DNA of 64,000 nt from Streptomyces antarcticus (GCF_026627255.1 NZ_JAPNLM010000002.1:248001-312000), one strand, 5' to 3'; counted from the stretch's first letter, positions 1-11,043 are shown. Numbers and translations are program-made. The notes: generated from the letters alone by a model not told the origin.

Positions 1-884
1 AGCACGGCGTCTCCGCCTCCGACGCCGCCGAGCGGCCCTGGCGGCAGGTCCTGCCGGGCATCTTCCTGCTCCACCCGGGGCCGGCCACGAGCGAGGAGCG
101 GCTGCACGCGGCGCTGCTGTACGCCGAGCGGCGCGGCAACGGCGAGGCCATGATCACCGGGCTGGCGGCGCTCGCGCTGTACCGGTTCTCCTCCGCTCCC
201 GCGCTGCCGGGGATCTCCCACATCGACGTGCTCGTCCCCGGCACCCGCCGGCTCCGCTCCACGGGTGACGTGCGGATCGTGCGGGCGCACGTCCCGCCCC
301 GGTCGCAGGAGGTGACCGGGCTTCCGGTGGCGCCGGTCGCGCGGGCCGTGGCCGACGCCGTCGCCCAGCTCGCGGACGCGGGCACCGTACGCCGCCTGCT
401 CAGCGAGGCCGTCCGCGGCGGGCACTGCGAACCGGCCGCCGTCGTAAGGGAGCTGACGGTGGCCCGGCTGCTGAACCGGCCGCACGTGGTCGACGCCGTC
501 GAGTCGCTCCTCGCCGAGGGGCGCGCCATCGCCGAGGACCGGCTGTACCGGATCGTACGGGGCTTCGAACTCCCCGAGCCGGTCTGGAACGTGGACCTAC
601 GGCTGCCCGGCGGCCCCCACCTCGGCGGGGTGGACGCCTTCTGGCCGGAGCAGGGCGTGGCCCTGGAGATCGACACCCGGGCCCCGCGCCAGGGGGAGGA
701 CGAGCAGTGGTCCGAGTGCGTCCGCAAGCGGGAGACCCTGGAGCGCCTCGGGATCACCGTCCTGCACGTCACCCCGCGCAAGCTCCGCGACTGGCCCGAG
801 CAGCAGGCCGCGGTCGTCCGCACCGCCCTGACCGCGGCCGCCGACGACGAGCCCGCCGCCTACCTGGTGGTCCTCCCCCGGTGA
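1..884 (+). CDS. AbiEi-like / DUF559-type hypothetical protein (5' truncated by window)
   Basis: The reading frame is open from base 3, so the start lies outside the window; about 293 codons are visible. The N-terminal visible part (LPGIFLLHPGP, then a helical stretch with GLAALALYRF) resembles the winged-helix and middle domains of AbiEi-like transcription-regulator proteins. The C-terminal 90 residues contain GVDAFWPEQGVALEID followed by RKRETLERLGITVLHVTP, which resembles the restriction-endonuclease-like fold of DUF559 proteins (D, then E-x-D of the core). Such proteins are common in actinomycetes and of unknown function. No AbiEii toxin partner is visible downstream, so a toxin-antitoxin role is not supported. 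The nuclease-fold assignment is inference from motif spacing. Confidence 0.75.
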   Translation, partial: HGVSASDAAERPWRQVLPGIFLLHPGPATSEERLHAALLYAERRGNGEAMITGLAALALYRFSSAPALPGISHIDVLVPGTRRLRSTGDVRIVRAHVPPRSQEVTGLPVAPVARAVADAVAQLADAGTVRRLLSEAVRGGHCEPAAVVRELTVARLLNRPHVVDAVESLLAEGRAIAEDRLYRIVRGFELPEPVWNVDLRLPGGPHLGGVDAFWPEQGVALEIDTRAPRQGEDEQWSECVRKRETLERLGITVLHVTPRKLRDWPEQQAAVVRTALTAAADDEPAAYLVVLPR

Positions 885-996
885 GGCGCCGGAGGCCGAC
901 GGGCCGGGGCGCGCCCGGATCGCCCCGCGGCGACCGCCCGCGCCGAGCGGCCGCGTACCCTTGAGGGGCTGGCGAGACGGTACGAAGGGGCAGGAC

Positions 997-1518
997 ATGG
1001 CGGCGGACCCACGACCCCTGACCGGGGAACCGGTGGCCCTCGACCTGCTGAACACCCGCTGGACAGCGGACGGCGAACCGCTGGACCTCTTCGCGGGCGC
1101 CGCCGGACTGACCCGCGTCGAGGGAGTCGCGGTCTGGCTGGAGAGCGCCGGCCTGGCCGGCCGCTTCCGCGCCGACGCCCCGGCCCTGGTCCACCTGCTG
1201 ACCGCCCGCGAGGCCCTGGCCCGCGCGATGGCCGACCCGGCCGACGCGAGCGCGCGCGCCCTGCTCGACGCGGTCCTGGAGCACGGCCGCATCCGCGTCA
1301 CCCTCACCGCCGAAGGACGGGGCGAGCGGGCCGAGTTCGCCGATCCGGCCTGGGGACCCGCCTGGACGGCGGTGCGCGACTACCTGGAACTGCTGGGCTC
1401 CGCGCCCGGCCGCATCCGCACCTGCGCGTCCGGGGACTGCGCGCTGCGCTTCCGCGACGACTCCCCCGACGGCACCCGGCTCCGGTGCGGGACGGCCGCC
1501 TGCGGGGACCGGGCGTAG
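997..1518 (+). CDS. CGNR/ABATE-type transcriptional regulator, degenerate zinc finger
   Basis: 173 residues from the ATG at 997, preceded by AAGGGG at 985-990; an in-frame TTG at 961 has no ribosome site. The N-terminal half (GEPVALDLLNTRW..., then GLTRVEGVAVWLE) matches the ABATE domain of CGNR regulators, and the C-terminus has C-x4-C (CASGDC), FRDDSPDGTR and a final CGTAACGDR, where the family has CSMxxCGNR followed by a short basic tail. The signature is therefore CGDR, not CGNR, and the protein stops right after it. These proteins are usually DNA-binding regulators of uncharacterised targets. Whether this one still binds DNA is open. Confidence 0.75.
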   Translation: MAADPRPLTGEPVALDLLNTRWTADGEPLDLFAGAAGLTRVEGVAVWLESAGLAGRFRADAPALVHLLTAREALARAMADPADASARALLDAVLEHGRIRVTLTAEGRGERAEFADPAWGPAWTAVRDYLELLGSAPGRIRTCASGDCALRFRDDSPDGTRLRCGTAACGDRA

Positions 1519-1844
1519 TCCCGGCGCCGACCCCTCGTCACGCCCCTTACGCGCGCACGCGCGTGCGCTGGGCGGACGGAATGTGTCACACCCGAGCCGG
1601 GAGGCGACCGCGCCCCGGCACCGAGGTGCGGTCGTGAAGTCTACAAATCCACTCCACATCGCCGTCGTTTCACCCTGGTACGCCCCGGTACGGGCTCGCT
1701 GGCGCATACCGCGCGGTGGCGAGGGTCCGCCATGTCAGGTCTCGGTCAATGACATCCCTCCCCAAAGAGCGGTCACTTGCGCAAGGCTGACCGGTCATCC
1801 GGCACCGAAATCCGGACCGTATCTTTCACATACCAGGGATGCTG
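1519..1844. other. Intergenic region upstream of the large subtilase
   Basis: About 320 bases without a convincing gene. The stretch from 1630 to 1840 is lower in GC than its surroundings, as expected for a promoter region. I could not place a convincing -35/-10 pair. No strong inverted repeat was noticed. Confidence 0.5.
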
Positions 1845-4800
1845 ATGACCCTCGAATCCCCCAGCTCCATATCCGGGCCCAGACGAGCGGCCCGAATAGC
1901 CGCCGCCGCGGGCCTCGTGGCCGCGCTCTGCGCGACCGGAGCGATGCCCGCCTTCGCGGCGGGAACCGTCGACGGGCCGCGCGCCACACCGCCGGTGAAG
2001 TCCGCGGACCAGAAGCTCGGCTCCGCCGATGCCGAGCTGCTGCAGGAGGCCAAGTCCAAGGGTGACAAGACCGTCACCGTCATGGTCGCGACCGCCCCCG
2101 GCGAGACGAAGCAGGTCGCCCAGCAGCTCGGCGCCGTCGAGGGTGCCTCGGTCGGCCGTACGTACGACGACCTCGGCTACGTGCGCGCCACGCTGCCCAC
2201 CGGGAAGGCGGACGCCGCCCTCAAGGCGGCCGTCAAGCTGAACTCGGTGCACGGCATCGACCTGCGCCACGAGATCCAGCTGCCGGACCCGCGCCCGGAC
2301 GCGGACCGCGAGGGCGCCGCGGCCAAGAAGACCGCGGCCGAGACCTACCCCGCGCCGGACGCCAACACCCCGGCGAAGAACCCGTACAACCCGTCCTTCG
2401 AGACCGGGGCGGTGGACTTCGTCACGAAGAACCCCCAGGCCGACGGCCGCGGCGTGACCATCGGCATCATGGACTCGGGTGTCGACCTCGGCCACCCCGC
2501 GCTGCAGACGACCACGACCGGCGAGCGCAAGATCGTCGACTGGGTCACGGCGACCGACCCGATCACGGACAACGACGGCACCTGGCGGGCGCAGATCACC
2601 CCGGTCGCCGGCGCCTCGTTCGCCGCGGGCGGTTCGACCTGGAAGGCGCCCGAGGGCGCGTTCCAGTGGAGCCGCTTCACCGAGTCGATCACCGCGAACG
2701 GCGACATGGCCGGTGACGTCAACCGCGACGGCGACACCACCGACCGGTTCGGCATGCTGTACGACCCGGCGACCGGCACCGTGCGCGTGGACACCGACCA
2801 GGACCTCGACTTCACGAACAACGAGCCGATGAAGCCGTACAAGGACGGCTACCAGGTCGGCTACTTCGGGACGGACAACCCGGCGACCCCCGTCGTCGAG
2901 CGCATCCCGTTCGTGATCGAGATCCGCAAGGACGTCCCGATGGACCCGCTGGGCGGGGACTGGGTCGGCAAGAAGGCCGACTTCGTCAACATCGGCATCA
3001 TCGAGGGCACGCACGGCACGCACGTCGCCGGCATCACCGCCGCCAACAGCCTCTTCGGCGGCAAGATGAACGGCGCCGCCCCCGGCGCCAAGCTCGTCTC
3101 CTCGCGCGCCTGCACCTGGTCGGGCGGCTGCACCAACATCGCGCTGACCGAGGGCATGATCGACCTCGTCGTCAACCGCGGCGTGGACATCGTCAACATG
3201 TCCATCGGTGGCCTGCCGGCGCTCAACGACGGCAACAACGCCCGCTCGGAGCTCTACTCCAACCTGATCGACAAGTACGGCGTCCAGCTCGTCATCTCGG
3301 CGGGCAACGAGGGCCCCGGCGTCAACACGATCGGTGACCCCGCCCTGGCGGACAAGGTCCTCTCCGTGGGCGCGGCGGTCTCCAAGGAGACGTGGGCCGC
3401 CAACTACGGCTCGGGCGTGGCCAAGAAGTACAACATGTTCAACTTCTCCTCGCGCGGCCCGCGTGAGGACGGCGGCTTCACGCCGACCATCTCCGCCCCC
3501 GGCGCCTCCATCAACACCGCGCAGACCTGGATCCCGGGCTCGCCGGTGAAGGAGGCGGGCTACGCGCTGCCGCCCGGCTACGCGATGCTCCAGGGCACCT
3601 CGATGTCGTCGCCGCAGGCGGCGGGCGCGAGCGCGCTGCTGATCTCGGCCGCCAAGCAGGCGAACGTCGCGCTGAAGCCGGCGGGCCTGCGCGTCGCGCT
3701 CACCAGCACGGCGAAGAAGATCGCCGACGTTCCGGCACACGCCCAGGGCGCGGGTCTGATCGACGTCGTCGGCGCGTGGGAGTCCATCCAGCGCGACGCC
3801 AAGGCCAACGAGTTCACCGTCAAGGCGCCGGTCGACACCGCGATCGACCAGTTCCTGAAGACCCCGGGCTTCGGCACCGGCGTCTACGACCGCGAGGGCG
3901 GCCTGAAGGTCGGCCAGAAGAAGGTCTACAACGTCGTCGTCACCCGCACCACGGGCGTCAAGTACGGCACCCGGCACGACCTGAGCTGGCGCAACAACGA
4001 CGGGACCTTCAAGGTCATCGGCGGCTACGACTACGTCACGCTGCCGCTGAACAAGCCCGTCACCATCAAGGTCGAGGCCAAGGCCACGTCGGCCGGCGTG
4101 CACAGCGGTATCCTGCAGCTGGACGACGCGACGACCGAGGGCATCGACAAGCAGATCCTGACGACGGTCGTCGCCTCGACCCCGCTGGCGACGCCGACCT
4201 TCAAGCTGTCGGACACCTCGTCCGTGCAGCGCAACAGCCACAAGTCGTACTTCGTCACCGTGCCGCCGGGCGCCAAGACCCTCGAGGTCGCCCTCGGCGG
4301 TCTGCAGCCGGGCAGCCAGACGCGCTTCATCTCGATCCACCCGTACGGTCTGGGCGTCGAGGACAGCGCGACCACCCAGTGCTACCCGAACTACGACAAC
4401 CCGGCGAATGCCTGCCGCCCCGACCTGCGTTCCTACGCCGACCCGCAGCCGGGCGTCTGGGAGATCGAGGTCGAGTCGCGCCGTACGTCGCCGCTGCTGG
4501 ACAACCCGTACAAGCTGGACGTCTCCGTGCTCGGCGCGGCCTTCGACCCCGCGGTGAAGGTCCTGCCCGAGGTCAAGCTGGGCACCCCGGCGCCGGTCCA
4601 GTGGACCGTCAAGAACGAGGCCGCGGCCATCGCCGGCGGCAAGCTCAAGGGCGGCCCGCTCGGTTCCGCGAAGGTCGCCAAGCCGACCATCGCCGCCGGT
4701 GAGACGCACACCACCGAGGTCACGATCGGCGCGGGCGTGTCCCGCCTCGACATCGCGATCGGCAAGACGTCCGACACGGGCGCCGACCTCGACCTCGACG

Positions 4801-5162
4801 TGTACAAGGACGGCGTCAAGGTCGGCAGCTCCGCCGACGGCGACTCCGAGGAGGCCGTGAGCCTGGTCAACCCGGCCGCGGGCACCTACACCATCGAGGT
4901 ACTGGGCTACGCGATCCCGTCGGGCTCCACCACGTACGACTACCGCGACGTGTTCTTCTCGGCCGCTCTGGGCTCCGTCCAGGTCGACGAGGCCGCCGCG
5001 GTGAACCTCGCCTCCGGCGCCACCGCGCAGGTCTCGGCGAACGTCCTGGTCAGCAGCGCGGCCCCCGAGGGCCGTCAGTTCTTCGGCCAGGTCCAGCTGC
5101 TCAACGCCGGGGGCACCGCCGCCGGCACCGGCAGCGTGCAGATCGAGAAGGTCCTCCCGTAA
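1845..5162 (+). CDS. Secreted S8 (subtilisin-family) serine peptidase with long Asp-His insert
   Basis: 1105 residues from the ATG at 1845. That start is preferred to the ATG at 1839 because AGGG at 1835-1838 sits six bases before 1845 but abuts 1839. A basic n-region (GPRRAARI), hydrophobic stretch and MPAFA-A cleavage site give a signal peptide of about 39 residues. The catalytic triad is visible: Asp in GIMDSGVDLGHP (about residue 209), His in EGTHGTHVAGI (about 391), Ser in QGTSMSSPQAAG (about 585). The roughly 180 residues between Asp and His far exceed the usual subtilisin spacing of 30-40 and recall tripeptidyl-peptidase-II-like members. The oxyanion-hole region (ISAGNEGPG) is present. 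The last 450 residues look like beta-sandwich domains, including a PPC-like region with DLDLDVYKDG. Probably an extracellular protease; substrate unknown. A strong terminator follows. Confidence 0.93.
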   Translation: MTLESPSSISGPRRAARIAAAAGLVAALCATGAMPAFAAGTVDGPRATPPVKSADQKLGSADAELLQEAKSKGDKTVTVMVATAPGETKQVAQQLGAVEGASVGRTYDDLGYVRATLPTGKADAALKAAVKLNSVHGIDLRHEIQLPDPRPDADREGAAAKKTAAETYPAPDANTPAKNPYNPSFETGAVDFVTKNPQADGRGVTIGIMDSGVDLGHPALQTTTTGERKIVDWVTATDPITDNDGTWRAQITPVAGASFAAGGSTWKAPEGAFQWSRFTESITANGDMAGDVNRDGDTTDRFGMLYDPATGTVRVDTDQDLDFTNNEPMKPYKDGYQVGYFGTDNPATPVVERIPFVIEIRKDVPMDPLGGDWVGKKADFVNIGIIEGTHGTHVAGITAANSLFGGKMNGAAPGAKLVSSRACTWSGGCTNIALTEGMIDLVVNRGVDIVNMSIGGLPALNDGNNARSELYSNLIDKYGVQLVISAGNEGPGVNTIGDPALADKVLSVGAAVSKETWAANYGSGVAKKYNMFNFSSRGPREDGGFTPTISAPGASINTAQTWIPGSPVKEAGYALPPGYAMLQGTSMSSPQAAGASALLISAAKQANVALKPAGLRVALTSTAKKIADVPAHAQGAGLIDVVGAWESIQRDAKANEFTVKAPVDTAIDQFLKTPGFGTGVYDREGGLKVGQKKVYNVVVTRTTGVKYGTRHDLSWRNNDGTFKVIGGYDYVTLPLNKPVTIKVEAKATSAGVHSGILQLDDATTEGIDKQILTTVVASTPLATPTFKLSDTSSVQRNSHKSYFVTVPPGAKTLEVALGGLQPGSQTRFISIHPYGLGVEDSATTQCYPNYDNPANACRPDLRSYADPQPGVWEIEVESRRTSPLLDNPYKLDVSVLGAAFDPAVKVLPEVKLGTPAPVQWTVKNEAAAIAGGKLKGGPLGSAKVAKPTIAAGETHTTEVTIGAGVSRLDIAIGKTSDTGADLDLDVYKDGVKVGSSADGDSEEAVSLVNPAAGTYTIEVLGYAIPSGSTTYDYRDVFFSAALGSVQVDEAAAVNLASGATAQVSANVLVSSAAPEGRQFFGQVQLLNAGGTAAGTGSVQIEKVLP

Positions 5163-5170
5163 CCCGGTAG

Positions 5171-6574
<1,404 letters not shown>

Positions 6575-6598
6575 TCCCCGCGCGGGAGCGGAACACGA

Positions 6599-6626
6599 GG
6601 GGCGGGCGCCGGACGGCGCCCGCCCC
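6599..6626. terminator. Bidirectional terminator between convergent asd and DUF1203 genes
   Basis: Perfect 12-bp inverted repeat (arms 6599-6610 and 6615-6626, arm GGGGCGGGCGCC) with a GGAC loop, located between the two convergent stop codons (6574 and 6636). Confidence 0.85.
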
Positions 6627-6635
6627 TCCCCCGTG

Positions 6636-7166
6636 TCACGGCCGGCGGGGCGCGGGGCGGACCTCGCGGCGGACCTCGTAGAGGAAGCAGCCGTACTCCA
6701 CCGCCCGGACGTGTACGAGGGCGACCTCCGGGTCGGCGAACGCCTCGGCCAGCGCCCGCCCCACGACCCCGTCGGGGTCCTCGCCGAGGGACAGCATCCG
6801 GCCGCCGAGGATGCGCCCGCCCGCGTCGTAGCGCCGGGCGACCCGCAGCGCCCCCGGCGTCCCGAACGGCAGGCCGCCGCCCTCCCGCGGGCCCGCGCAC
6901 GCGTCGGCGTGCACGAAGACGGGCCCCTGCTCGTCGTACGCTCCCGGGTCCGCGCCGGACAGCGCCGCCCAGCGGCGCAGCGGTGCGTAGGAGACCAGGG
7001 CGACGCGTTCGCCGGCGCGGCTGCGGCGCAGGCAGCAGCGGAGCGGGGCGCCGCCCCCGGGATCCTCGTACGGCAGGCAGGGGCGGCCGGCGTCGTCGCT
7101 CCGGCGCAGTCCGGCCAGGGCGGAGGGGTCGATGGGGAGCGCGGAGGCGGTGGTCGTCGTGGCCAT
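6636..7166 (-). CDS. DUF1203 family protein
   Basis: 176 residues starting at the ATG complementary to 7164-7166 (MATTTTASALPID). The pattern CRRSRAGERVALVSYAP, then GPVFVHADACAG and RVRAVEYGCF-like C-terminal positions fits DUF1203, a small family found in many bacteria with no proven function. The C-terminal HVRAVEYGCFLYEVRR is the conserved end of the domain. Transcribed divergently from pepN with about 138 bases between the starts, and convergent with asd. Soluble, with no signal peptide or membrane segment. Confidence 0.88.
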   Translation of the reverse strand: MATTTTASALPIDPSALAGLRRSDDAGRPCLPYEDPGGGAPLRCCLRRSRAGERVALVSYAPLRRWAALSGADPGAYDEQGPVFVHADACAGPREGGGLPFGTPGALRVARRYDAGGRILGGRMLSLGEDPDGVVGRALAEAFADPEVALVHVRAVEYGCFLYEVRREVRPAPRRP

Positions 7167-7304
7167 GGGGCCGATCCTGCCGGGCGGGGACGTCCCAAGC
7201 TGGCGGAAATCGGACCTCGCGTTCGCCCGTGGATTACTCGGGGGCTCCGGCCGGGTCTGCGTGGAAGGATGGGCCGGAACGTCACCATCGAAGGAGATGA
7301 ACGC

Positions 7305-9902
7305 GTGCCAGGCACGAATCTCACCCGTGAAGAGGCTCAGCAGCGGGCAAAGCTGCTCACCGTCGACTCGTACGAGATCGAACTCGATCTCAGTGGAGCG
7401 CAGGAGGGCGGGACCTATCCGTCCGTGACCACCGTGCGCTTCCAGTCGGCCGAGGCCGGGGCCGAGACCTTCATCGACCTGGTCGCCCCGGCCGTCCACG
7501 AGGTCGTCCTCAACGGCCACGCGCTCGACGTCGCCGCCGTCTTCCGGGACTCGCGGATCGCCCTGCCGCACCTGGCGGCCGGGGCCAACGAGCTCCGCGT
7601 CGTCGCGGACTGCGCGTACACCAACACCGGTGAGGGCCTGCACCGCTTCGTCGACCCAGTCGACGAGCAGGCCTACCTGTACACCCAGTTCGAGGTGCCG
7701 GACGCGCGGCGGGTCTTCGCCAGCTTCGAGCAGCCCGACCTGAAGGCGACGTTCCGGTTCACCGTGACGGCCCCGGAGGGCTGGACGGTCATCTCGAACT
7801 CCCCACGGGACACCTCTCAGGGGGCCGAGCCGAAGGACCGGGTGTGGGCCTTCGAGCCGACCCCGCGCATCTCCTCGTACATCACCGCGCTGATCGTGGG
7901 CCCGTACCACGCGGTGCACAGTTCCTACGAGGGCAAGGACGGCCAGTCCGTACCGCTCGGCATCTACTGCCGGCCCTCGCTCGCCGAGTTCCTCGACGCG
8001 GACGCGATCTTCGACGTGACCCGGCAGGGCTTCGACTGGTTCCAGGAGAAGTTCGCCTACGACTACCCGTTCGCCAAGTACGACCAGCTCTTCGTCCCGG
8101 AGTTCAACGCGGGCGCCATGGAGAACGCGGGCGCGGTCACCATCCGCGACCAGTACGTCTTCCGCTCGAAGGTGACGGACGCGGCGTACGAGGTGCGCGC
8201 GGAGACGATCCTCCACGAGCTCGCCCACATGTGGTTCGGCGACCTCGTCACCATGGAGTGGTGGAACGACCTCTGGCTGAACGAGTCGTTCGCCACGTAC
8301 ACCTCGATCGCCTGCCAGGCCTACGCCGAGGGCTCGAAGTGGCCGCACGCGTGGACCACGTTCGCCAACTCGATGAAGACCTGGGCGTACCGGCAGGACC
8401 AGCTGCCGTCCACGCACCCGATCATGGCCGACATCCGCGACCTGGACGACGTCCTGGTCAACTTCGACGGCATCACGTACGCCAAGGGCGCCTCGGTGCT
8501 CAAGCAGCTCGTCGCCTACGTCGGCATGGACGCCTTCTTCAAGGGCGTGCAGGGCTACTTCAAGGCGCACGCGTTCGGCAACACGCGCCTGTCCGACCTG
8601 CTGGGCTTCCTGGAGGAGACCTCGGGCCGCGACCTGACCGCCTGGTCGAAGGCGTGGCTGGAGACCGCCGGCATCAACGTCCTGCGCCCCGAGGTGGAGA
8701 CGGACGAGCAGGGCGTCATCACCGCGTTCGCCGTCCGCCAGGAGGCCCCGGCGCTGCCCGCGGGCGCGAAGGGCGAGCCGGTCCTGCGTCCGCACCGGAT
8801 CGCGGTCGGCCTGTACGAGCTCCAGGACGGCCGCCTCGTGCGCACCGACCGGATCGAGCTGGACATCGACGGTCCGCTGACGGCGGTACCGGAGCTGGTG
8901 GGCCGTGCCCGCCCGACGGCGGTGCTGCTCAACGACGACGACCTGTCGTACGCCAAGGTCCGCCTGGACGAGATCTCCCTCGCCAACGTCACCGCGCACC
9001 TCGGCGACTTCACCGAGTCGCTGCCGCGCGCGCTGTGCTGGGCCTCGGCGTGGGACATGACGCGCGACGGCGAGCTGGCCACCCGCGACTACCTCGCGCT
9101 GGTGCTCTCGGGCATCGGCAAGGAGTCGGACATCGGCGTCGTGCAGTCCCTGCACCGGCAGGTCAAGCTGGCCGTCGACCTGTACGCCGACCCGGCGTGG
9201 CGCGCGGAGGGCCTGGCGACCTGGACCGAGGCCACCCTCGAGCACCTGCGGGCGGCCGAGCCGGGCAGCGACCACCAGCTGGCGTGGGCCAGGGCCTTCG
9301 CGGCCACGGCCCGCACCGAGGGGCAGCTGACGTACCTGTCGGCCCTGCTGGACGGCGCGGCGGAGATCGAGGGCCTGGCCGTCGACACCGAGCTGCGGTG
9401 GGCCTTCCTGGAGCGCCTGGTCGCCACCGGTGTCGTGGACGAGCCCGCCATCGCGGCGGAGCTGGAGCGGGACGCGACGGCGGCCGGCGAGCGCCACGCG
9501 GCGACCGCCCGGGCCGCGCGCCCGACGGCGGAGGCCAAGGCCGCGGCGTGGGCCGCGGTGGTGGAGTCCGGCGACCTGCCGAACGCGGTGCAGGAGGCGG
9601 TGATCGGCGGCTTCGTCCAGACCGACCAGCGCGAGCTGCTGGCCCCGTACACGGAGAAGTTCTTCGCGGCGGTCAAGGACGTCTGGGACACCCGCAGCCA
9701 CGAGATCGCCCAGCAGATCGCGGTGGGGCTGTACCCGTCCCTCCAGGTCACGCCGGAGACCCTGGACGCGACCGACGCCTGGCTGGCCGCCACCGAGCCG
9801 AACGCGGCCCTGCGCCGCCTGGTGTCGGAGTCCCGCGCGGGTGTCGAGCGGGCCCTGAGGGCCCAGGCGGCCGACGCCGCCGCCGCTGCCGCCGCGGTGT
9901 AA
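7305..9902 (+). CDS. pepN: Aminopeptidase N (M1 family zinc metallopeptidase)
   Basis: 865 residues from GTG 7305, with AAGGAG at 7291-7296 setting the start. Cytoplasmic M1 aminopeptidase that removes N-terminal residues from peptides. The exopeptidase motif GAMEN lies at about residue 271. The zinc site HELAHMWFGD lies at about 306, with the third ligand Glu in NESFATY about 19 residues later. The N-terminal all-beta domain, the thermolysin-like catalytic domain and the C-terminal helical ERAP1-like domain (from about residue 530) are all present. The protein ends in an Ala-rich tail. Full length for actinobacterial PepN. Confidence 0.96.
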   Translation: MPGTNLTREEAQQRAKLLTVDSYEIELDLSGAQEGGTYPSVTTVRFQSAEAGAETFIDLVAPAVHEVVLNGHALDVAAVFRDSRIALPHLAAGANELRVVADCAYTNTGEGLHRFVDPVDEQAYLYTQFEVPDARRVFASFEQPDLKATFRFTVTAPEGWTVISNSPRDTSQGAEPKDRVWAFEPTPRISSYITALIVGPYHAVHSSYEGKDGQSVPLGIYCRPSLAEFLDADAIFDVTRQGFDWFQEKFAYDYPFAKYDQLFVPEFNAGAMENAGAVTIRDQYVFRSKVTDAAYEVRAETILHELAHMWFGDLVTMEWWNDLWLNESFATYTSIACQAYAEGSKWPHAWTTFANSMKTWAYRQDQLPSTHPIMADIRDLDDVLVNFDGITYAKGASVLKQLVAYVGMDAFFKGVQGYFKAHAFGNTRLSDLLGFLEETSGRDLTAWSKAWLETAGINVLRPEVETDEQGVITAFAVRQEAPALPAGAKGEPVLRPHRIAVGLYELQDGRLVRTDRIELDIDGPLTAVPELVGRARPTAVLLNDDDLSYAKVRLDEISLANVTAHLGDFTESLPRALCWASAWDMTRDGELATRDYLALVLSGIGKESDIGVVQSLHRQVKLAVDLYADPAWRAEGLATWTEATLEHLRAAEPGSDHQLAWARAFAATARTEGQLTYLSALLDGAAEIEGLAVDTELRWAFLERLVATGVVDEPAIAAELERDATAAGERHAATARAARPTAEAKAAAWAAVVESGDLPNAVQEAVIGGFVQTDQRELLAPYTEKFFAAVKDVWDTRSHEIAQQIAVGLYPSLQVTPETLDATDAWLAATEPNAALRRLVSESRAGVERALRAQAADAAAAAAAV

Positions 9903-9909
9903 CGCCTGA

Positions 9910-9944
9910 CGCCGGCGGGCCGGGACTCCCTCTGCCCGCCGGCG
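9910..9944 (+). terminator. Hairpin terminator after pepN
   Basis: 11-bp perfect inverted repeat (arms 9910-9920 and 9934-9944, arm CGCCGGCGGGC) with a 13-base loop, starting 8 bases past the pepN stop. Confidence 0.7.
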
Positions 9945-10130
9945 CCTCGGCCCCTCGTCCGCGGCAGGACTGCGGCACGACCGCGGCGGCACCCCTGCGC
10001 CGGCTCAATCCCCGCCCCCGCACTCCGGACGCCGACGGGCTGAGATTCGGCCTCGCCGGCGTGTGCGGCGCGGGTCCGGGCAGCGCCCGGGAGGCTCCGC
10101 GAGCGGCACCACGCCCGGCCTCCGGCCCCG

Positions 10131-11033
10131 TTACGGCTGGTCGGCGGCGGCCCGCCGCAGCGCGTCGAGGACGTGGGCCACGGCCGGGGCCGACTCGGAG
10201 CCCCGCCGGACGGCGGCGATCACGTGCCGGGCCGGCCGCTCGCGCGAGAGCACCCGCACCACGGGCCCCGACGCGCGGCCCGACACCATCCGGGGGACCA
10301 GGGCCACCCCCATGCCGGCGCCGACCATCGCCAGGATCGCCGTCCAGCCGGACGCGGAGTGCGCCTGCTCCGGGACGAAGCCGGCCGCCTCGCACGCGTT
10401 GCGGGTGATCTCCGACCAGGGCCCGCTGCCCCCGTAGATCCACGGATCGCCGGACAGGTCCGCCAGCCGCAGGTCGGCCGCGTCCGCCAGCGGGTGGTCG
10501 GGCGGGAGCGCCACGTCGAGCGGGTCCTCCAGGAGCGTCAGCCGCGTGAAGCGGCCGTCGCGCGCGGTCGGCGCGTGGGCCGCCAGCGACAGCGCCAGGT
10601 CCACCGCTCCGGCGGACAGCAGCGCGTACGACTCGGCGGCCTCCGCCTCCCGTACCCGGACCTCGACCCCCGGGCGGGTGCGCCGCAGCGCCGCCACGGC
10701 CGGGACCACCAGGGCCGGCACGGCGGTGGAGAAGGCGCCGATCCGTACCTCCCCCGCGTCTCCGGCGAGGTACCCCGCCAGCTCCGCGTCGGCCCGCTCC
10801 AGCTGCGCGAACACCGCTTCCGTATGCCGCAGTACGAGGTGCGCCGCGTCCGTGAGCCGGACCCGTCGGCCCTGGGCCTCCAGCAGGGGCACCCCCAGCT
10901 GCCGGGCGAGGTTCGTCAGCTGCTGCGAAACGGCCGAGGGCGTCATGTGCAGCGCCTCGGCCGTCGCGGTCACGGTCCCCTGTTCGGCCAGGGTCCGCAG
11001 GATCCGCAGCTTCTTGATGTCCCACTCGGTCAT
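10131..11033 (-). CDS. LysR-family transcriptional regulator
   Basis: 300 residues from the ATG complementary to 11031-11033. The N-terminal winged helix-turn-helix (KKLRILRTLAEQGTVTATAE, then HMTPSAVSQQL) covers residues 5-60. The periplasmic-binding-protein-like effector domain follows from about 87 (GEVRIGAFSTAVPALV). It lies 10 bases downstream of the DMT transporter gene on the same strand, so the two are probably co-transcribed and the regulator probably controls the exporter. An ATC-N10-GAT palindrome upstream of the transporter is a candidate binding site. Effector unknown. Confidence 0.93.
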   Translation of the reverse strand: MTEWDIKKLRILRTLAEQGTVTATAEALHMTPSAVSQQLTNLARQLGVPLLEAQGRRVRLTDAAHLVLRHTEAVFAQLERADAELAGYLAGDAGEVRIGAFSTAVPALVVPAVAALRRTRPGVEVRVREAEAAESYALLSAGAVDLALSLAAHAPTARDGRFTRLTLLEDPLDVALPPDHPLADAADLRLADLSGDPWIYGGSGPWSEITRNACEAAGFVPEQAHSASGWTAILAMVGAGMGVALVPRMVSGRASGPVVRVLSRERPARHVIAAVRRGSESAPAVAHVLDALRRAAADQP

Positions 11034-11043
11034 GGGGCCGAAC

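Noticed and set aside
1..884. AbiEi-like toxin-antitoxin system
   Set aside because: No nucleotidyltransferase toxin (AbiEii) is encoded next to it, and the C-terminal domain is a DUF559-type fold.
6636..9992. Minus-strand frame of about 1118 codons spanning pepN
   Set aside because: Only its last 176 codons (the DUF1203 gene, starting at 7166) are real; the rest is antisense to pepN.
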